From Thermoplasmata archaeon (lineage in GTDB: Archaea; Thermoplasmatota; Thermoplasmata; UBA10834): DNA of 35,369 nt. This document shows positions 15,758-25,172 of this stretch, piece by piece. Each line of letters opens with the position of its first letter. Within the stretch, counting starts at the first letter, position 1. The notes under the pieces were generated by a model, which was given only the letters and a program-made list of their open reading frames with translations, was not told where the DNA came from and did not search any database. The translations under genes were made by a program, and so were the position numbers. The stretch spans positions 1 to 35,369 of the forward strand of contig JAOTTD010000017.1 in assembly GCA_029864565.1 (NCBI GenBank), given 5' to 3'.

Positions 15758-18700
15758 TTTAGGGTACCCGGGAATGCGGGCGCCCTCGAATAAAGCTTCT
15801 TCATTATGTCATTTACGCCTCTGACGCTGTCGAGGTCACCGTCCCAGTCGGTCAGAGGCTCTCCGAAGCTCTTCTCAATCTCATCGACTACCATCTTCAT
15901 CCGGCCAACGGCTTTCTTCGAGGCCATTCCGTGGAGCACGGCGGCCAGGAACACCTTCTCTCCCTTCTCGATGAGAACTGACTTCTCGCCGAAGTCGAGC
16001 TTCCTGAGGGTGAACGATGTCTCTCCCTTGAACGAGTCCTTGACGAAATCCTGCACCGCAACGAACATGCTCCCAAGGACCTGGTCGTCCATGCCAGGCT
16101 TGAGCCGTCTTGTGCTGTGGGCCATCAGGCGACCGTCGTGATAAATCACGAAAGTCTCATCAACCGCGGTCTTCGTCTCGCGGACGAAGTAAGCCGCGGT
16201 CCCGATGGCCGTCAGCAGTGCCAATGCCAGCAGGTATGGCCACGCGGCGTCTATGAAATGCATCTTGACCGTGGCGGTGTAAATCTCCGTCGTCGCTGTG
16301 TTGCCCGCAAGGTCCTCGATCGTGAACCAGAACTCAATAGTCCCTGTCCTCATTGGCACGTCGGCCACGGCGTAGAACTTGTCCTCTCCGTACGACAACA
16401 TCAACAGATACACCGGCGAGCTCCGTCCCGGAAACAACACGATGAGCGTCACGCCCTGCGAGTCCACGTTCACGTCGTCAACCTCGATCGTCACGTTGAT
16501 CCTGTCACCAGCATACGTCTTGTTCGAAAGCCATAGGAGGATGACCCGGGGGTTCTCGCTATCGATGACTATCTCGATGTCGTTCTTGACGGCGATGTTG
16601 CCGTCCCTGTCTTCTGCGCGCACAACCACCAAGTACGCACCATCAAGCCAATCGGTCGTGTCTATCTCGTACAGTATGGTGAAGTTCCGCTCCTCGTCCC
16701 CATTGACGGAGTACATCACGGAGACGAGTGGCAAGGAGTCGTCGCTTATCGAGAACCTCAGCGGTGTACCGGGGGTGATGACCATGTTGCCGGTCGGAGA
16801 CTTGATTTCGATCTCGGGCTCGAAGAGGCGCAGTTGTCTGCTCATGCAGAGTACATTGCCGTCATCGTCCGTGAGCGTCAAGTTCGCCTGATAGTCACGA
16901 ATCGGGACATATGAGTGCTCGACCGGTTCTGAGGGAGCGCCCACAAGGACTTCGCGCACTCCGTCCCCGAACTCCCACACGACGTTCGATATATCTGGGA
17001 ATGCCTCCGCGAAATGCCCAGCGTCGAAAACGAGCGTCGAAGTCTCGTTAGGGTCTTTCCGAGTCACGATGACCTCGTCGAAAGTCCCGGTCAAATCTCT
17101 GTCGACGACCTCCACCGTTGTGAACGCTATCGCCGAAGATCCTTCGCAATCGATTACTCGTACCTTGGCGGTGTAGTTGCCAGCCCAGTTGTATATGTGG
17201 TACATCGTGCCGTCGTCTGAGTAATCATCCGCCACGAATTCCCCGCCATACGCGATGAAATCCCATTCGTAACCAGCGACGGCGTCGTAGCTCTCCACGG
17301 ACGTCATCAGTTCAACTTCGTCGAACTCGAGGTAAATTCCGGACTCAGGCAATGCCGACAGCGTGACGCTCGGCGGAAGCTCTGCGACATTGAAGTCCAG
17401 CAGGAACTGGTCCGTGTCGCCGTCGGCTTCGGCCATCTCCAGCAGCATATGATACGCTCCGTCGGCGAGAACGAATTCCGTTTCCACCATTGCGTCCGCG
17501 GTTAAGTTGAACGATTCGCTGTAGCTATCAGGTCCGGTAAGAGTCCAAGACCAATCGATGACTCCGTCGAACGAGTCGACGGCTATGAATGTGAATGGCA
17601 CGCCTTCGCCAGGGACGTCGTCGGACAGCACCAGTGATGCATCGGGCCCGATATCGAGGATGGTCAGGTTGACTACGCATAGCGCGAAGTCATCGTCATC
17701 ATCGGTAACGAGAACGGCAACGGAGTGCTCCTCGGAGCTACCTTCAGCGCCGAACACCATGGTGGTGCTGTTCGTAGTCGTAACGAGGTCAGCAACCCAT
17801 TCGCCGCCCTGGTACGAGAAGTTCCATTCGTAGCTGACGATGGGGTCCCAAGGCCCGTCGTTCCACGGGTCGACCTCGACTTCGAAGGAGACGCTCACGC
17901 CTTCATAAGCGGTCGAGGGCGCGATCAGCGTCGCATCTGGACTCATCGACAGGACCTGGAATTCACAGGTGTAGTCCGAGATGGAACCATCGTCGTCAGT
18001 GGCCTCGAGTGTGATTGAGTGTGGTCCGTCGTCGAACACGGCCGTTATGGAGTTCTCCATGCCACTGCTAATGAGGACATCATCGATAGTCCAGTTGAGC
18101 AGAACGATGTCGTCGTACGATGTAGTCGTGTCGTTGAATGTTATCAGCTCGCCCTCGCGAGGGATGGAAGGGGACAGCGTTAGGCTCACATGGGGTGAGC
18201 TGTCTACGACGGTCACCCCGGTGTAAGCGACATCGCTCAGTCCGAGTGGGTCTCTTACCTCCATGACCACATCGAACATGTCGATTTCCATGTATGTGTG
18301 AATGGGGTTCGGCTCCCGGATCCAGTCGGTGTAGTTGCCGTCGCCGAAATCCCATCTGTACTCCATAAACGGTATCTCGGATGCGCCCGTGGTGGCAGAA
18401 CCGTTGAACGTCAAGGGGTCGCCCTGTTGAGTGACATACGGGCCACCAGAATGCGCGACCGGAGCGGAATTCACCTGTTCCCACACGGAGACCGAGTGAG
18501 ATGCTGAGTCGCACACGACGAGGTCGCCTCTATGATCCTGACTCCCGTCTGCAACCATCGCCAAAGTGGGAGAAGCTCCAGCTACGAATGTCATAGACGG
18601 TGTCTTCGGTAGCAATCCATTCTCCTGCCCGTACAAGAAGACGAGGTCGGCGGAGTTGAACATCGCGATCACATCTTTGAATCCGTCATCAGTGGCATCC

Positions 18701-20799
18701 AACAAGGCCACGAAGGAAGGTGCCTCAGGGAAGGCTAGCGTGTCAAATGGCAACGAGGTCGTCCCGAATGACATCTGGTCGAACAAATATGCCATAGGAT
18801 CATCGCTCCTCAGGCCCACGATGTCGTCCCGGCCGTCACCGGTGATGTCTCCGCAGAGTGCAGTCTCGAACTCGCCCACGAAACTCGCTGTCAGATTGAA
18901 GGACTCGGGCATCGACAGCGGGGAGCCATCTTGCTGGAGGATGATGCTGATCGTCCGGGTAGGTCGTGGGTAAGCGATGTCATTCAATCCGTCGGAATCG
19001 AAGTCCCCAATGGCTATCGAAGTCAGAGACCCTCCAGGCAACACTTCTATCTCATATGAGTCGTCGTACATGGATCCATGGCCGGGGTTGACAAACACAT
19101 CTATGGTGCCCTTGTCTGTGGCAACTACGACATCCGGAAGTCCGTCGTCGCTCACGTCTCCGACGGCGATGTCGGTGATGTTGCCGGAGCACTGACACGT
19201 CCAAGTGTCGAACAGTCCAGAGTCCGGACCCGTTCCATCTCCGATGTGAATCGTGAACTCGTCGCCACCAGACTCAGTGGTGAGGACGTCGCAGAAGCCA
19301 TCGACATCCAAGTCACCCACGATGAGCTTTAGTGGTTCATAGGCCAATCCGATGGTCATGATGCTGCCCGAATACGATAGGTGGTAACTAAACGCGTTGC
19401 TGTCAGGATACAGTAGAACGAGGTCCTCGTGATCGTCGCCGTTTATATCCCCAGAAGCCATTGCCGTGGCCTCGTAATTGGCGCTTGTCCATACGGTCAT
19501 GTTGCTGTTCGAGAAGTTATCAGGGCCTGCGAGATACACTGCTATGCTCGACCCGCTCCAATCATCCCGTGCCGATGCAATCGCGATATCGATATTGCTG
19601 TCTGAGTCAAGATAACCGATAAGCGATTTTCTGGGATACGCCCCAGTCGGGAATATGGCATCCGCGCTAGTTCCCCATATGGGCGAAATCGCCCGCTGGT
19701 ACATGCATAGGGCGACGTTCGCGTCTGCCGATAAGATCAGCAAATCGTCCAACCCATCACCATTCAAGTCGTCGACAGTCAAGTCGCTTGGTGAGTGCTG
19801 GAGGGAGCGATTGTAATCTTCCGTGAGGGGGAGCGCGCCGAGGCTCTGGAAAAAGAATCGGACAGAGGATGATTCTTCGGTGCACACCGCGAGATCGTCC
19901 GAGCCATCGCCGTTGAGTCTACCAGCGGCTATCGTTGTCGGGCTACCGTCGATTTCGAGAATCGTGCTAGGCGACATTCCCAACGAGAACGGTTGATGGA
20001 AGACAGTCACTACAGAATCATGGTAATTTCCGATCGCCAGGTCCGTCAGCGAATCCCCGTTTAGATTGCCAGCGACAATCGCATTAGACCCATTTCCTGT
20101 CACAAATGCGCTGTAGGTCGAAAATGACGGTCCTTCTCTCACCTCAACAACACCAGGGGTGGACATAGGGTTAGGGCCCGAGCATGCTATCGCGATGTCC
20201 GGATGAGCGTCGCCCACGAAATTGCCTGATACAATAGAAGTGGGGCTCTCGTAAACTGTAAGATTCCGCAACTCTTCGTGAGTCTCGTCGCTCGTTAGAT
20301 TCAGGACGACAAGTCGGTCAGAGTCAGACTCTGATCTGGCCTTCTCAAGCACAGCAATCTGGTCTTGCCCAATTCCTTTCACGTCTAGTGTTGTCAGCGC
20401 AATTGGAATTCTACCTAGCGAAATATTGTACGAAGGGTAAGTGAGGAAATCACCCTCATCTTGGCCGTAGAACACAGAAATGAATCCTGTCGACCCGCCG
20501 ACGGCAACAACGAAATCCAATCGTCCGTCCCCATTCACATCTGCGAGCGCTGCATCGGTAGATCCGCCAGGAAGCATCAGTGCCCTGGAGATCAGCGGAT
20601 ACTCCTTCAGAGAAGCAGAGGTGTCTATGGGATCGTCAAACTCGACCGACCTAAGATCGGCATGTCCTCCAATCGGCACGGCCACGCCAGAGTTGGGAGT
20701 CGATCGGATGCCCTCGTCCGATGCCTGCGAAATACCAAGAGGCATCAGGAGAGAAGCAACTATGACAACGACCAGCGTCGCCGTCGAGAACCTGTGCAA
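15754..20799 (-). CDS. Giant FG-GAP/VCBS and PKD surface protein with cytosolic C-terminal domain
   Basis: The 1681-residue protein has a signal peptide (about 1-26, TLVVVIVASLLMPLGISQA). Some 13 VCBS/FG-GAP repeats follow to about residue 770. Each carries a Ca2+-loop such as DVNGDGRLD, NLNGDSLTD, DLNGDGLDD, DVSDDGLPD or DITGDGRDD, and together they suggest one or two beta-propellers. From about 775 come several PKD/Ig-like domains (YRWDFGDGNYTDW, YEWNFSYQGG, VVWEFGDGVRE). Then come Ig-like modules, one membrane helix (about 1519-1538, WPYLLALALLTAIGTAAYFV) and about 140 cytosolic residues. The cytosolic part (FVIYHDGRLMAHSTRRLKPG, QDFVKDSF, LTDWDGD) resembles a domain I recall from other archaeal membrane proteins and looks Roadblock/longin-like. 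The start is TTG at 20799, because an upstream in-frame stop at 20818-20820 leaves no other choice. A role in adhesion or sensing is inferred. Confidence 0.87.
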   Translation of the reverse strand: MHRFSTATLVVVIVASLLMPLGISQASDEGIRSTPNSGVAVPIGGHADLRSVEFDDPIDTSASLKEYPLISRALMLPGGSTDAALADVNGDGRLDFVVAVGGSTGFISVFYGQDEGDFLTYPSYNISLGRIPIALTTLDVKGIGQDQIAVLEKARSESDSDRLVVLNLTSDETHEELRNLTVYESPTSIVSGNFVGDAHPDIAIACSGPNPMSTPGVVEVREGPSFSTYSAFVTGNGSNAIVAGNLNGDSLTDLAIGNYHDSVVTVFHQPFSLGMSPSTILEIDGSPTTIAAGRLNGDGSDDLAVCTEESSSVRFFFQSLGALPLTEDYNRSLQHSPSDLTVDDLNGDGLDDLLILSADANVALCMYQRAISPIWGTSADAIFPTGAYPRKSLIGYLDSDSNIDIAIASARDDWSGSSIAVYLAGPDNFSNSNMTVWTSANYEATAMASGDINGDDHEDLVLLYPDSNAFSYHLSYSGSIMTIGLAYEPLKLIVGDLDVDGFCDVLTTESGGDEFTIHIGDGTGPDSGLFDTWTCQCSGNITDIAVGDVSDDGLPDVVVATDKGTIDVFVNPGHGSMYDDSYEIEVLPGGSLTSIAIGDFDSDGLNDIAYPRPTRTISIILQQDGSPLSMPESFNLTASFVGEFETALCGDITGDGRDDIVGLRSDDPMAYLFDQMSFGTTSLPFDTLAFPEAPSFVALLDATDDGFKDVIAMFNSADLVFLYGQENGLLPKTPSMTFVAGASPTLAMVADGSQDHRGDLVVCDSASHSVSVWEQVNSAPVAHSGGPYVTQQGDPLTFNGSATTGASEIPFMEYRWDFGDGNYTDWIREPNPIHTYMEIDMFDVVMEVRDPLGLSDVAYTGVTVVDSSPHVSLTLSPSIPREGELITFNDTTTSYDDIVLLNWTIDDVLISSGMENSITAVFDDGPHSITLEATDDDGSISDYTCEFQVLSMSPDATLIAPSTAYEGVSVSFEVEVDPWNDGPWDPIVSYEWNFSYQGGEWVADLVTTTNSTTMVFGAEGSSEEHSVAVLVTDDDDDFALCVVNLTILDIGPDASLVLSDDVPGEGVPFTFIAVDSFDGVIDWSWTLTGPDSYSESFNLTADAMVETEFVLADGAYHMLLEMAEADGDTDQFLLDFNVAELPPSVTLSALPESGIYLEFDEVELMTSVESYDAVAGYEWDFIAYGGEFVADDYSDDGTMYHIYNWAGNYTAKVRVIDCEGSSAIAFTTVEVVDRDLTGTFDEVIVTRKDPNETSTLVFDAGHFAEAFPDISNVVWEFGDGVREVLVGAPSEPVEHSYVPIRDYQANLTLTDDDGNVLCMSRQLRLFEPEIEIKSPTGNMVITPGTPLRFSISDDSLPLVSVMYSVNGDEERNFTILYEIDTTDWLDGAYLVVVRAEDRDGNIAVKNDIEIVIDSENPRVILLWLSNKTYAGDRINVTIEVDDVNVDSQGVTLIVLFPGRSSPVYLLMLSYGEDKFYAVADVPMRTGTIEFWFTIEDLAGNTATTEIYTATVKMHFIDAAWPYLLALALLTAIGTAAYFVRETKTAVDETFVIYHDGRLMAHSTRRLKPGMDDQVLGSMFVAVQDFVKDSFKGETSFTLRKLDFGEKSVLIEKGEKVFLAAVLHGMASKKAVGRMKMVVDEIEKSFGEPLTDWDGDLDSVRGVNDIMKKLYSRAPAFPGTLK

Positions 20800-20834
20800 A
20801 TGCGTCCCATCCCAGGATTAAGACAGTAGGTTTA

Positions 20835-20903
20835 CTTTTATATGATACTTTCGGAAAAAATGAGCGCCAGGGGATGAGAATATCCAGTCCAAACCTTAAA
20901 TAG
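20835..20903. promoter_or_regulatory. Divergent promoters of the FG-GAP/PKD gene and the site-2 protease gene
   Basis: Reverse-strand TCATATAAAAG (20835-20845) is about 40 nt before the TTG of the giant gene. Forward CCTTAAATAG (20894-20903) is about 27 nt before the protease ATG, consistent with a leaderless protease mRNA. Confidence 0.55.
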
Positions 20904-20925
20904 CGCCATCGCGTACCAAGCGCCG

Positions 20926-22116
20926 ATGAGCCTATCGTTGAAAATCGGGAAAGCATTAGGAATACCCATCTACCTCCACTTCACCTTCCTGATTATATTG
21001 CCTTTGTTCATCTTTTTCTTCTCGACGGAGAGCGCCGAGATATTCGGTGTGACTCTGGGTTTCGGAGGCGCTGACATCAGCGATGGTGCGAAGATTGTCT
21101 TTGGAACCGTCGCCGCGGTTATGTTCTTCGCTGCAGTGCTCGCGCACGAACTCGCGCACTCTTACGTCGCCATCCGGTATGGTGTCAAGATCAAGCACAT
21201 AACGCTCATGTTGTTCGGCGGTGTCGCGTCGATGGAGGAGATTCCGAGGAAGCCATTGGAGGAGCTAAAGATGGCTTTCGCGGGTCCGATGGCTAGCCTG
21301 GTGATAGGTCTGGTGTCATTCGGGGGAATGATGCTCGCCGACTTGCTTGTCATCGGCTCACTGGGCGACAGCATCGTCATACTGCTCGGTCTGACGGGAT
21401 TCTACAACATCCTGCTGGCGGGATTCAACCTACTGCCCGCCTTCCCAATGGATGGAGGCAGGGTACTCAGATCGTTCTTGGCAACGAGGATGTCCTATGT
21501 TGATGCCACCAAGATGGCGACCTCGGTCGCAAAGGTGCTCGCAATCGGCATGGCGGCGGTCGGCTTCTTCTCGAATTTCTTCCTGATACTGATTGCGATA
21601 TTCATCTACTTCGCCGCCAGAGAGGAGGAACGCGCCACCGTCATCGGAGAGAGCCTCGGGGGCTTGGCGGTGAGACAACTTATGTCCGACGCGATACAAG
21701 TGGTCCATCCGTCCATGACTGTCCAGCAACTGCTCGACATGATGATGGCCACGAACAGGACGGGATTTCCGGTAGTCGATTACGGCCTAGTAGGCATCGT
21801 CACCCTCTCCGACACGCGCAGAGTCCCGAAGGATCGTGCCCCCTCGACTCTGATCAGGGACATCATGACGAGGGAGGTGGTCACTGTCCGCCCTGACACC
21901 CCCGCGAGCGATGCGTTCAGGATGATGAGCCAGAAGGACATTGGTCGGCTTATCGTCGTTGACGACCAAAGGAACCTTGTTGGCATCGTCACCAAGAAGG
22001 ATTTCGTCCGAATGGTGGATATAATGGAGGCGCGGAAGAGAGGCACTGCCTGGGGTCAGCCAGGCTGGGATCAGCAGTTTGCGAGGCCGCCTCCTCCGCC
22101 GCCAGCTTATCCTTAG
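20926..22116 (+). CDS. Site-2-type intramembrane zinc metalloprotease (M50) with two CBS domains
   Basis: Family M50 proteases cleave membrane-embedded substrates, often anti-sigma factors or other regulators. This 396-residue protein has the zinc motif HELAH (74-78) in a membrane helix and the third ligand in NLLPAFPMDGGR (Asp176). It has about six helices in total. Two CBS domains follow (about 247-300 and 308-368, LIRDIMTREVVTVRPDTPAS and VGIVTKKDF), which usually bind adenosyl ligands and tune activity. The tail is proline-rich (RPPPPPPAYP). The ATG at 20926 lies about 27 nt after a TATA box with no Shine-Dalgarno, so the mRNA is probably leaderless. The stop overlaps that of the convergent permease gene. 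Confidence 0.93.
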   Translation: MSLSLKIGKALGIPIYLHFTFLIILPLFIFFFSTESAEIFGVTLGFGGADISDGAKIVFGTVAAVMFFAAVLAHELAHSYVAIRYGVKIKHITLMLFGGVASMEEIPRKPLEELKMAFAGPMASLVIGLVSFGGMMLADLLVIGSLGDSIVILLGLTGFYNILLAGFNLLPAFPMDGGRVLRSFLATRMSYVDATKMATSVAKVLAIGMAAVGFFSNFFLILIAIFIYFAAREEERATVIGESLGGLAVRQLMSDAIQVVHPSMTVQQLLDMMMATNRTGFPVVDYGLVGIVTLSDTRRVPKDRAPSTLIRDIMTREVVTVRPDTPASDAFRMMSQKDIGRLIVVDDQRNLVGIVTKKDFVRMVDIMEARKRGTAWGQPGWDQQFARPPPPPPAYP

Positions 22117-23222
22117 CCGGCCAACTGTTTCCTCTTGAAGATCACAGCACTCAATACACAGGTGATGAGCGCGTAAGCGAGCAGCACGATGGCCGCGATC
22201 GCCGGCGTCGGATAGTAGTTGTTGATCTCCATCATTCCTATGTCCATCATCTCATCGACAGGATACGGGTCATGGAGAATGTATGCGATCGTTCCTGCGG
22301 CGAAAGTCACTGAGGCCTCCATCCTGGTACCGGAGATCATCGACACCGAGTCCACGATGGGCAGTATCATGAAGAGCAGGAAGAACGTCAGGACGATGGC
22401 GCCCGTGGTTCCTTTCATAATCGCACTGATGAAGTAGGCGATTCCCATGGTGGCCAAGACGTACTCCACTGCGAACGCCAAGGAAAGTGCGAAGTCGTCG
22501 TCAATGCCCCTTGCGCTTATCAATGACAGGACAGCAACGACAGCGTAGAAAATCAACACGACCACTATGCCCATGCTGATGCTAGCCATGAACTTGCCAA
22601 GGAAGAGTGTCTCCCGCTTGATTGCATTGGGGAAGATCAGGTATCCTGTTCTGGCCTGAAACTCACCCACCAACGAGTCGGCAGCGAATCCAACGGCGCA
22701 GATTACTATCAGTATGGTCACCAAGCTGATGAAGTTCGATTCGAACGACTCTGCGGAGACGTGCCAATCATACGTGGCGGCGATTTCGTACCCGCTGACA
22801 TCCTCCTTGATCAGTACGACATTGCTCGAGTAGCCATCGATATCAACGCTGCGGTAGACCCAATTGGCTCCGTTCTGCGAAGGATACGGCAGACCATCCC
22901 TGGAAAGCTCGAGGGTATCCGGTTCGATGGTATCCCTTTCGATGATCCCGACGTACAGCGCAGAACCAAGATCCGATGATTCGATGCCCGAGAATTCCGC
23001 AGGCAAAATCGCCAGCTCCACATCGCTATCGGTGCCGTTGTAGTCTTCGCCCAGCACAGGTGGCAGGAGATAAATCAGCGCAAGTATGACGCCGACTATC
23101 GCCAATGTTGCCACGAGCCTCTTGGACCTCATATACTTCAGGATCTCGTACTTCCAAACAATGCGCATCTGGTCGAAATCTGACGGGACTGCGTGTGCTG
23201 TTTCGATGTCTCCAGCCATCAT
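22113..23222 (-). CDS. ABC-2 type transporter permease (second pair)
   Basis: The 369-residue integral membrane protein starts with a cytosolic segment (RIVWKYEILKYMRSKRLVA) that is typical of ABC-2 subunits of the NatB/ABC-2_3 type. A first helix (TLAIVGVILALIYLLPPVLG) is followed by a roughly 130-residue outside domain. About five helices follow, including VTILIVICAVGFAADSLVGE with EFQARTGYLIFPN. GAGGTGAGGG precedes tandem ATGs at 23222 and 23219; either could start translation. It follows the ATPase gene by 3 nt. Cargo is unknown. Confidence 0.87.
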   Translation of the reverse strand: MMAGDIETAHAVPSDFDQMRIVWKYEILKYMRSKRLVATLAIVGVILALIYLLPPVLGEDYNGTDSDVELAILPAEFSGIESSDLGSALYVGIIERDTIEPDTLELSRDGLPYPSQNGANWVYRSVDIDGYSSNVVLIKEDVSGYEIAATYDWHVSAESFESNFISLVTILIVICAVGFAADSLVGEFQARTGYLIFPNAIKRETLFLGKFMASISMGIVVVLIFYAVVAVLSLISARGIDDDFALSLAFAVEYVLATMGIAYFISAIMKGTTGAIVLTFFLLFMILPIVDSVSMISGTRMEASVTFAAGTIAYILHDPYPVDEMMDIGMMEINNYYPTPAIAAIVLLAYALITCVLSAVIFKRKQLAG

Positions 23223-23225
23223 CCC

Positions 23226-24152
23226 TCACCTCGACTCCTTGACAAGATCCATGTACATCATCTCCAGGGGCAATCCCACAGGGCTGAACGTCATGATCTT
23301 CAGCCCCAGCCCCTGCATGGTGGCCAGCAGGTCAGCTCTGCCCTCCTCGGGGCCTTCATAAGTGACAACAAAGGTGCGGCCGTTGACCGCTGCGACATCC
23401 CTGATTGCCTCAATGGCGGATATTTTGGATAGTGTCTCGGCGGATATCGAATCCACCGCAGTGACCTCGATCTTTGAAGTTTTGGTGAGCTTCTTCAAGT
23501 TCTCGATATCGTCGTAGACGAGCAGCTTTCCACGCTCGATCAGCGCCGCGCTATCACACGTCTCCTGCACCTCACCCAACAGATGGGAGCTCATGAACAC
23601 CGTGTAATCCTTCTTCTTGAGGCTTTTGATGATCTCCCGCACCTCGACCATGCCGCGCGGATCGAGGCCGCTCGTTGGCTCGTCGAGAATGAGTATCTCC
23701 GGTTCGTGCAGTATCGCCTGAGCGATGGCCAGCCGCTGCTTCATACCCTTGGAGAACTTGCCGATTCTCGTGGTCTTCCACTCAATCATCCTGACCTGGG
23801 ACAAAACATCCTCGCTCCTGATCGCGATTTCCCTGGACGACAGTCCTCTTATCTGTCCGAGGTATGCCAACGTCTCGACCGGCGTCAGATAAGGGTAGAA
23901 TTCAGGCGTCTCGACCACCGCTCCGACATGTGCCAAGGCCTTCTTTGGCTCCTTAGTCACGTCTACGCCGTTGAGCAGCGCGCTGCCACTTGTCGAGGAT
24001 ATGAGGTTAGTGAGTATCTTGATCGTCGTGGTCTTACCAGCGCCGTTCGGTCCGAGGAAACCGATCGTCTTCTTCTTTGGCACTTCGATAGTGAGATCAT
24101 CCACTGCTTTGATCTCGCCAAAAGTCTTGACGAGATGCTCAATTTCTATCAT
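23226..24152 (-). CDS. ABC transporter ATP-binding protein (second pair)
   Basis: The 308-residue ATPase has Walker A GPNGAGKTTT (about 34-43), a signature reading FSKGMKQRLAIAQA (instead of LSGGQ, a variant common in this branch), Walker B ILILDEPTSGLDPRG and the H-switch SSHLLGEV. The frame is open to 24239, but similarity begins at MIEIEHLVKTFGEIKAVDDL. An AAGGAGG site lies 8 nt before the ATG at 24152, so I start there. A TATA box lies at 24204-24213. It pairs with the permease encoded immediately after it; export of a small molecule, peptide or lipid is likely. Confidence 0.93.
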   Translation of the reverse strand: MIEIEHLVKTFGEIKAVDDLTIEVPKKKTIGFLGPNGAGKTTTIKILTNLISSTSGSALLNGVDVTKEPKKALAHVGAVVETPEFYPYLTPVETLAYLGQIRGLSSREIAIRSEDVLSQVRMIEWKTTRIGKFSKGMKQRLAIAQAILHEPEILILDEPTSGLDPRGMVEVREIIKSLKKKDYTVFMSSHLLGEVQETCDSAALIERGKLLVYDDIENLKKLTKTSKIEVTAVDSISAETLSKISAIEAIRDVAAVNGRTFVVTYEGPEEGRADLLATMQGLGLKIMTFSPVGLPLEMMYMDLVKESR

Positions 24153-24203
24153 GGGGCATCCTCCTTCTGAGCCTTCTGAGCTATGCTTCATCGAATCGAA
24201 AGC

Positions 24204-24213
24204 TGATATATAA
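24204..24213 (-). promoter_or_regulatory. Promoter of the second ABC pair
   Basis: Reverse-strand CTTATATATCAG lies about 56 nt before the ATPase ATG, which leaves a leader of about 30 nt containing AAGGAGG. Confidence 0.6.
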
Positions 24214-24242
24214 GTGAATCCGTGGAACTCCGCTTGCAAATT

Positions 24243-24509
24243 CTACCTGCCGATTGCTGAATAGAGCGACTGCGCAATCTTGCTAGCCTCTTCCCTCGTC
24301 TCCACCGGGTGCAGGAGTATCCGACCGTGTGGATAAAGCGTCATCTCGATCTCCTTGCGGACGACAAGCATCACGCCGCGGTTCGAGACTATCTCGTATC
24401 CGTGGTCTCTCAGAAGCCGTTCGCACTCATCCAAGTCGAGGATTACCTTCCTCTTCGGCACGACCTCGAAGGCGTCCGCCTTGCAGGGCTTGATCGCCAT
24501 CAGGTCCAA
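24243..24509 (-). CDS. Conserved small archaeal protein, function unknown
   Basis: The 88-residue soluble protein has two alpha/beta halves: KRKVILDLDECERLLRDHGY followed by EIVSNRGVMLVV, then EMTLYPHGRILLHPVETREE followed by ASKIAQSLYSAI. The second half (strand, YPHGRILL, then a helix starting EEA) resembles the repeat seen in TBP-like folds, but that is a visual impression only. The start is probably the TTG at 24509, 4 nt after GGGGTGA; an ATG at 24500 is the alternative. It follows the nucleotide-kinase gene by 4 nt, so the two are almost certainly co-transcribed. Confidence 0.72.
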   Translation of the reverse strand: MDLMAIKPCKADAFEVVPKRKVILDLDECERLLRDHGYEIVSNRGVMLVVRKEIEMTLYPHGRILLHPVETREEASKIAQSLYSAIGR

Positions 24510-24513
24510 CCGG

Positions 24514-25056
24514 TCACCCCTTCCTCAACAACCCGTCGAGAAGCGCGTCGGTCTGTATCTTCAGCTCGTCGAGCGAGCCCTCGTTGATGATCATGTAATC
24601 GGCCAATGCGATAGCGTCTCCCAGGCCCCATTCGAGCTCCCGCTTGTCACGATGCTCGAACTCGGAGTAATTCGATGGTGAATCCGGTCGGGAACGGCTC
24701 TTCAGTCGCTCGAACCGGGTCTTTGGGGCGGCGTGCACCGCGACGACCTTGAGGGCGTCGCCGAAGGCGCTCTTGAACGCCTTGATCTCATCGGGGCCTC
24801 TGGTGCCATCTATTGCCACAAGGTCGCCGCCGACGAACGGGATCGTCCGCTTCGCCCATACATCCATGCCATACCTCTTCCTCTCCTCATCGGCAAGATT
24901 GCCAACGCTGGCATCCGACAAATCCAGCCTGAACTCCTTCGCCTTCTCGCGTACCATGTCTCCCATCCTGACAATCTTGGCTCCTCTGGCAACGCAGCAT
25001 TTCAGCAGCTCTTCCTTGCCAGAGCCTGGCATACCTGTGGTGACGAGTATCTTCAC
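24514..25056 (-). CDS. UPF0200-type P-loop nucleotide kinase
   Basis: The 180-residue protein has an adenylate-kinase-like P-loop at the N-terminus (ILVTTGMPGSGKEE, about 3-16), MGDMVREKAKEF (31-42) and ERKRYGMDVWAKRTIPFV. The C-terminal helix is preceded by DYMIINEGSLDEL. These are features of the archaeal UPF0200/AAA_18 kinases, sometimes annotated as dephospho-CoA kinase-like or adenylate-kinase-related; the true substrate is not established. GTG at 25056 is the start, with AGGTG upstream. It leads a two-gene unit with the 88-residue protein. Confidence 0.85.
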   Translation of the reverse strand: MKILVTTGMPGSGKEELLKCCVARGAKIVRMGDMVREKAKEFRLDLSDASVGNLADEERKRYGMDVWAKRTIPFVGGDLVAIDGTRGPDEIKAFKSAFGDALKVVAVHAAPKTRFERLKSRSRPDSPSNYSEFEHRDKRELEWGLGDAIALADYMIINEGSLDELKIQTDALLDGLLRKG

Positions 25057-25172
25057 GGCTCACACCTGTACGATACATGCTCGAACTGGCCGATAAACTT
25101 TACAGCGATGCTATCAGGCTCGACAAAGCTGGTTACGCGCCAACGCTTGATATGAGATTTGGGAAGGGCGAT

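Noticed and set aside
23226-24152. Second ABC ATPase as inactive because the signature reads FSKGM rather than LSGGQ
   Set aside because: This variant is common among functional ABC-2 export ATPases, and Walker A, Walker B and H-switch are all intact.
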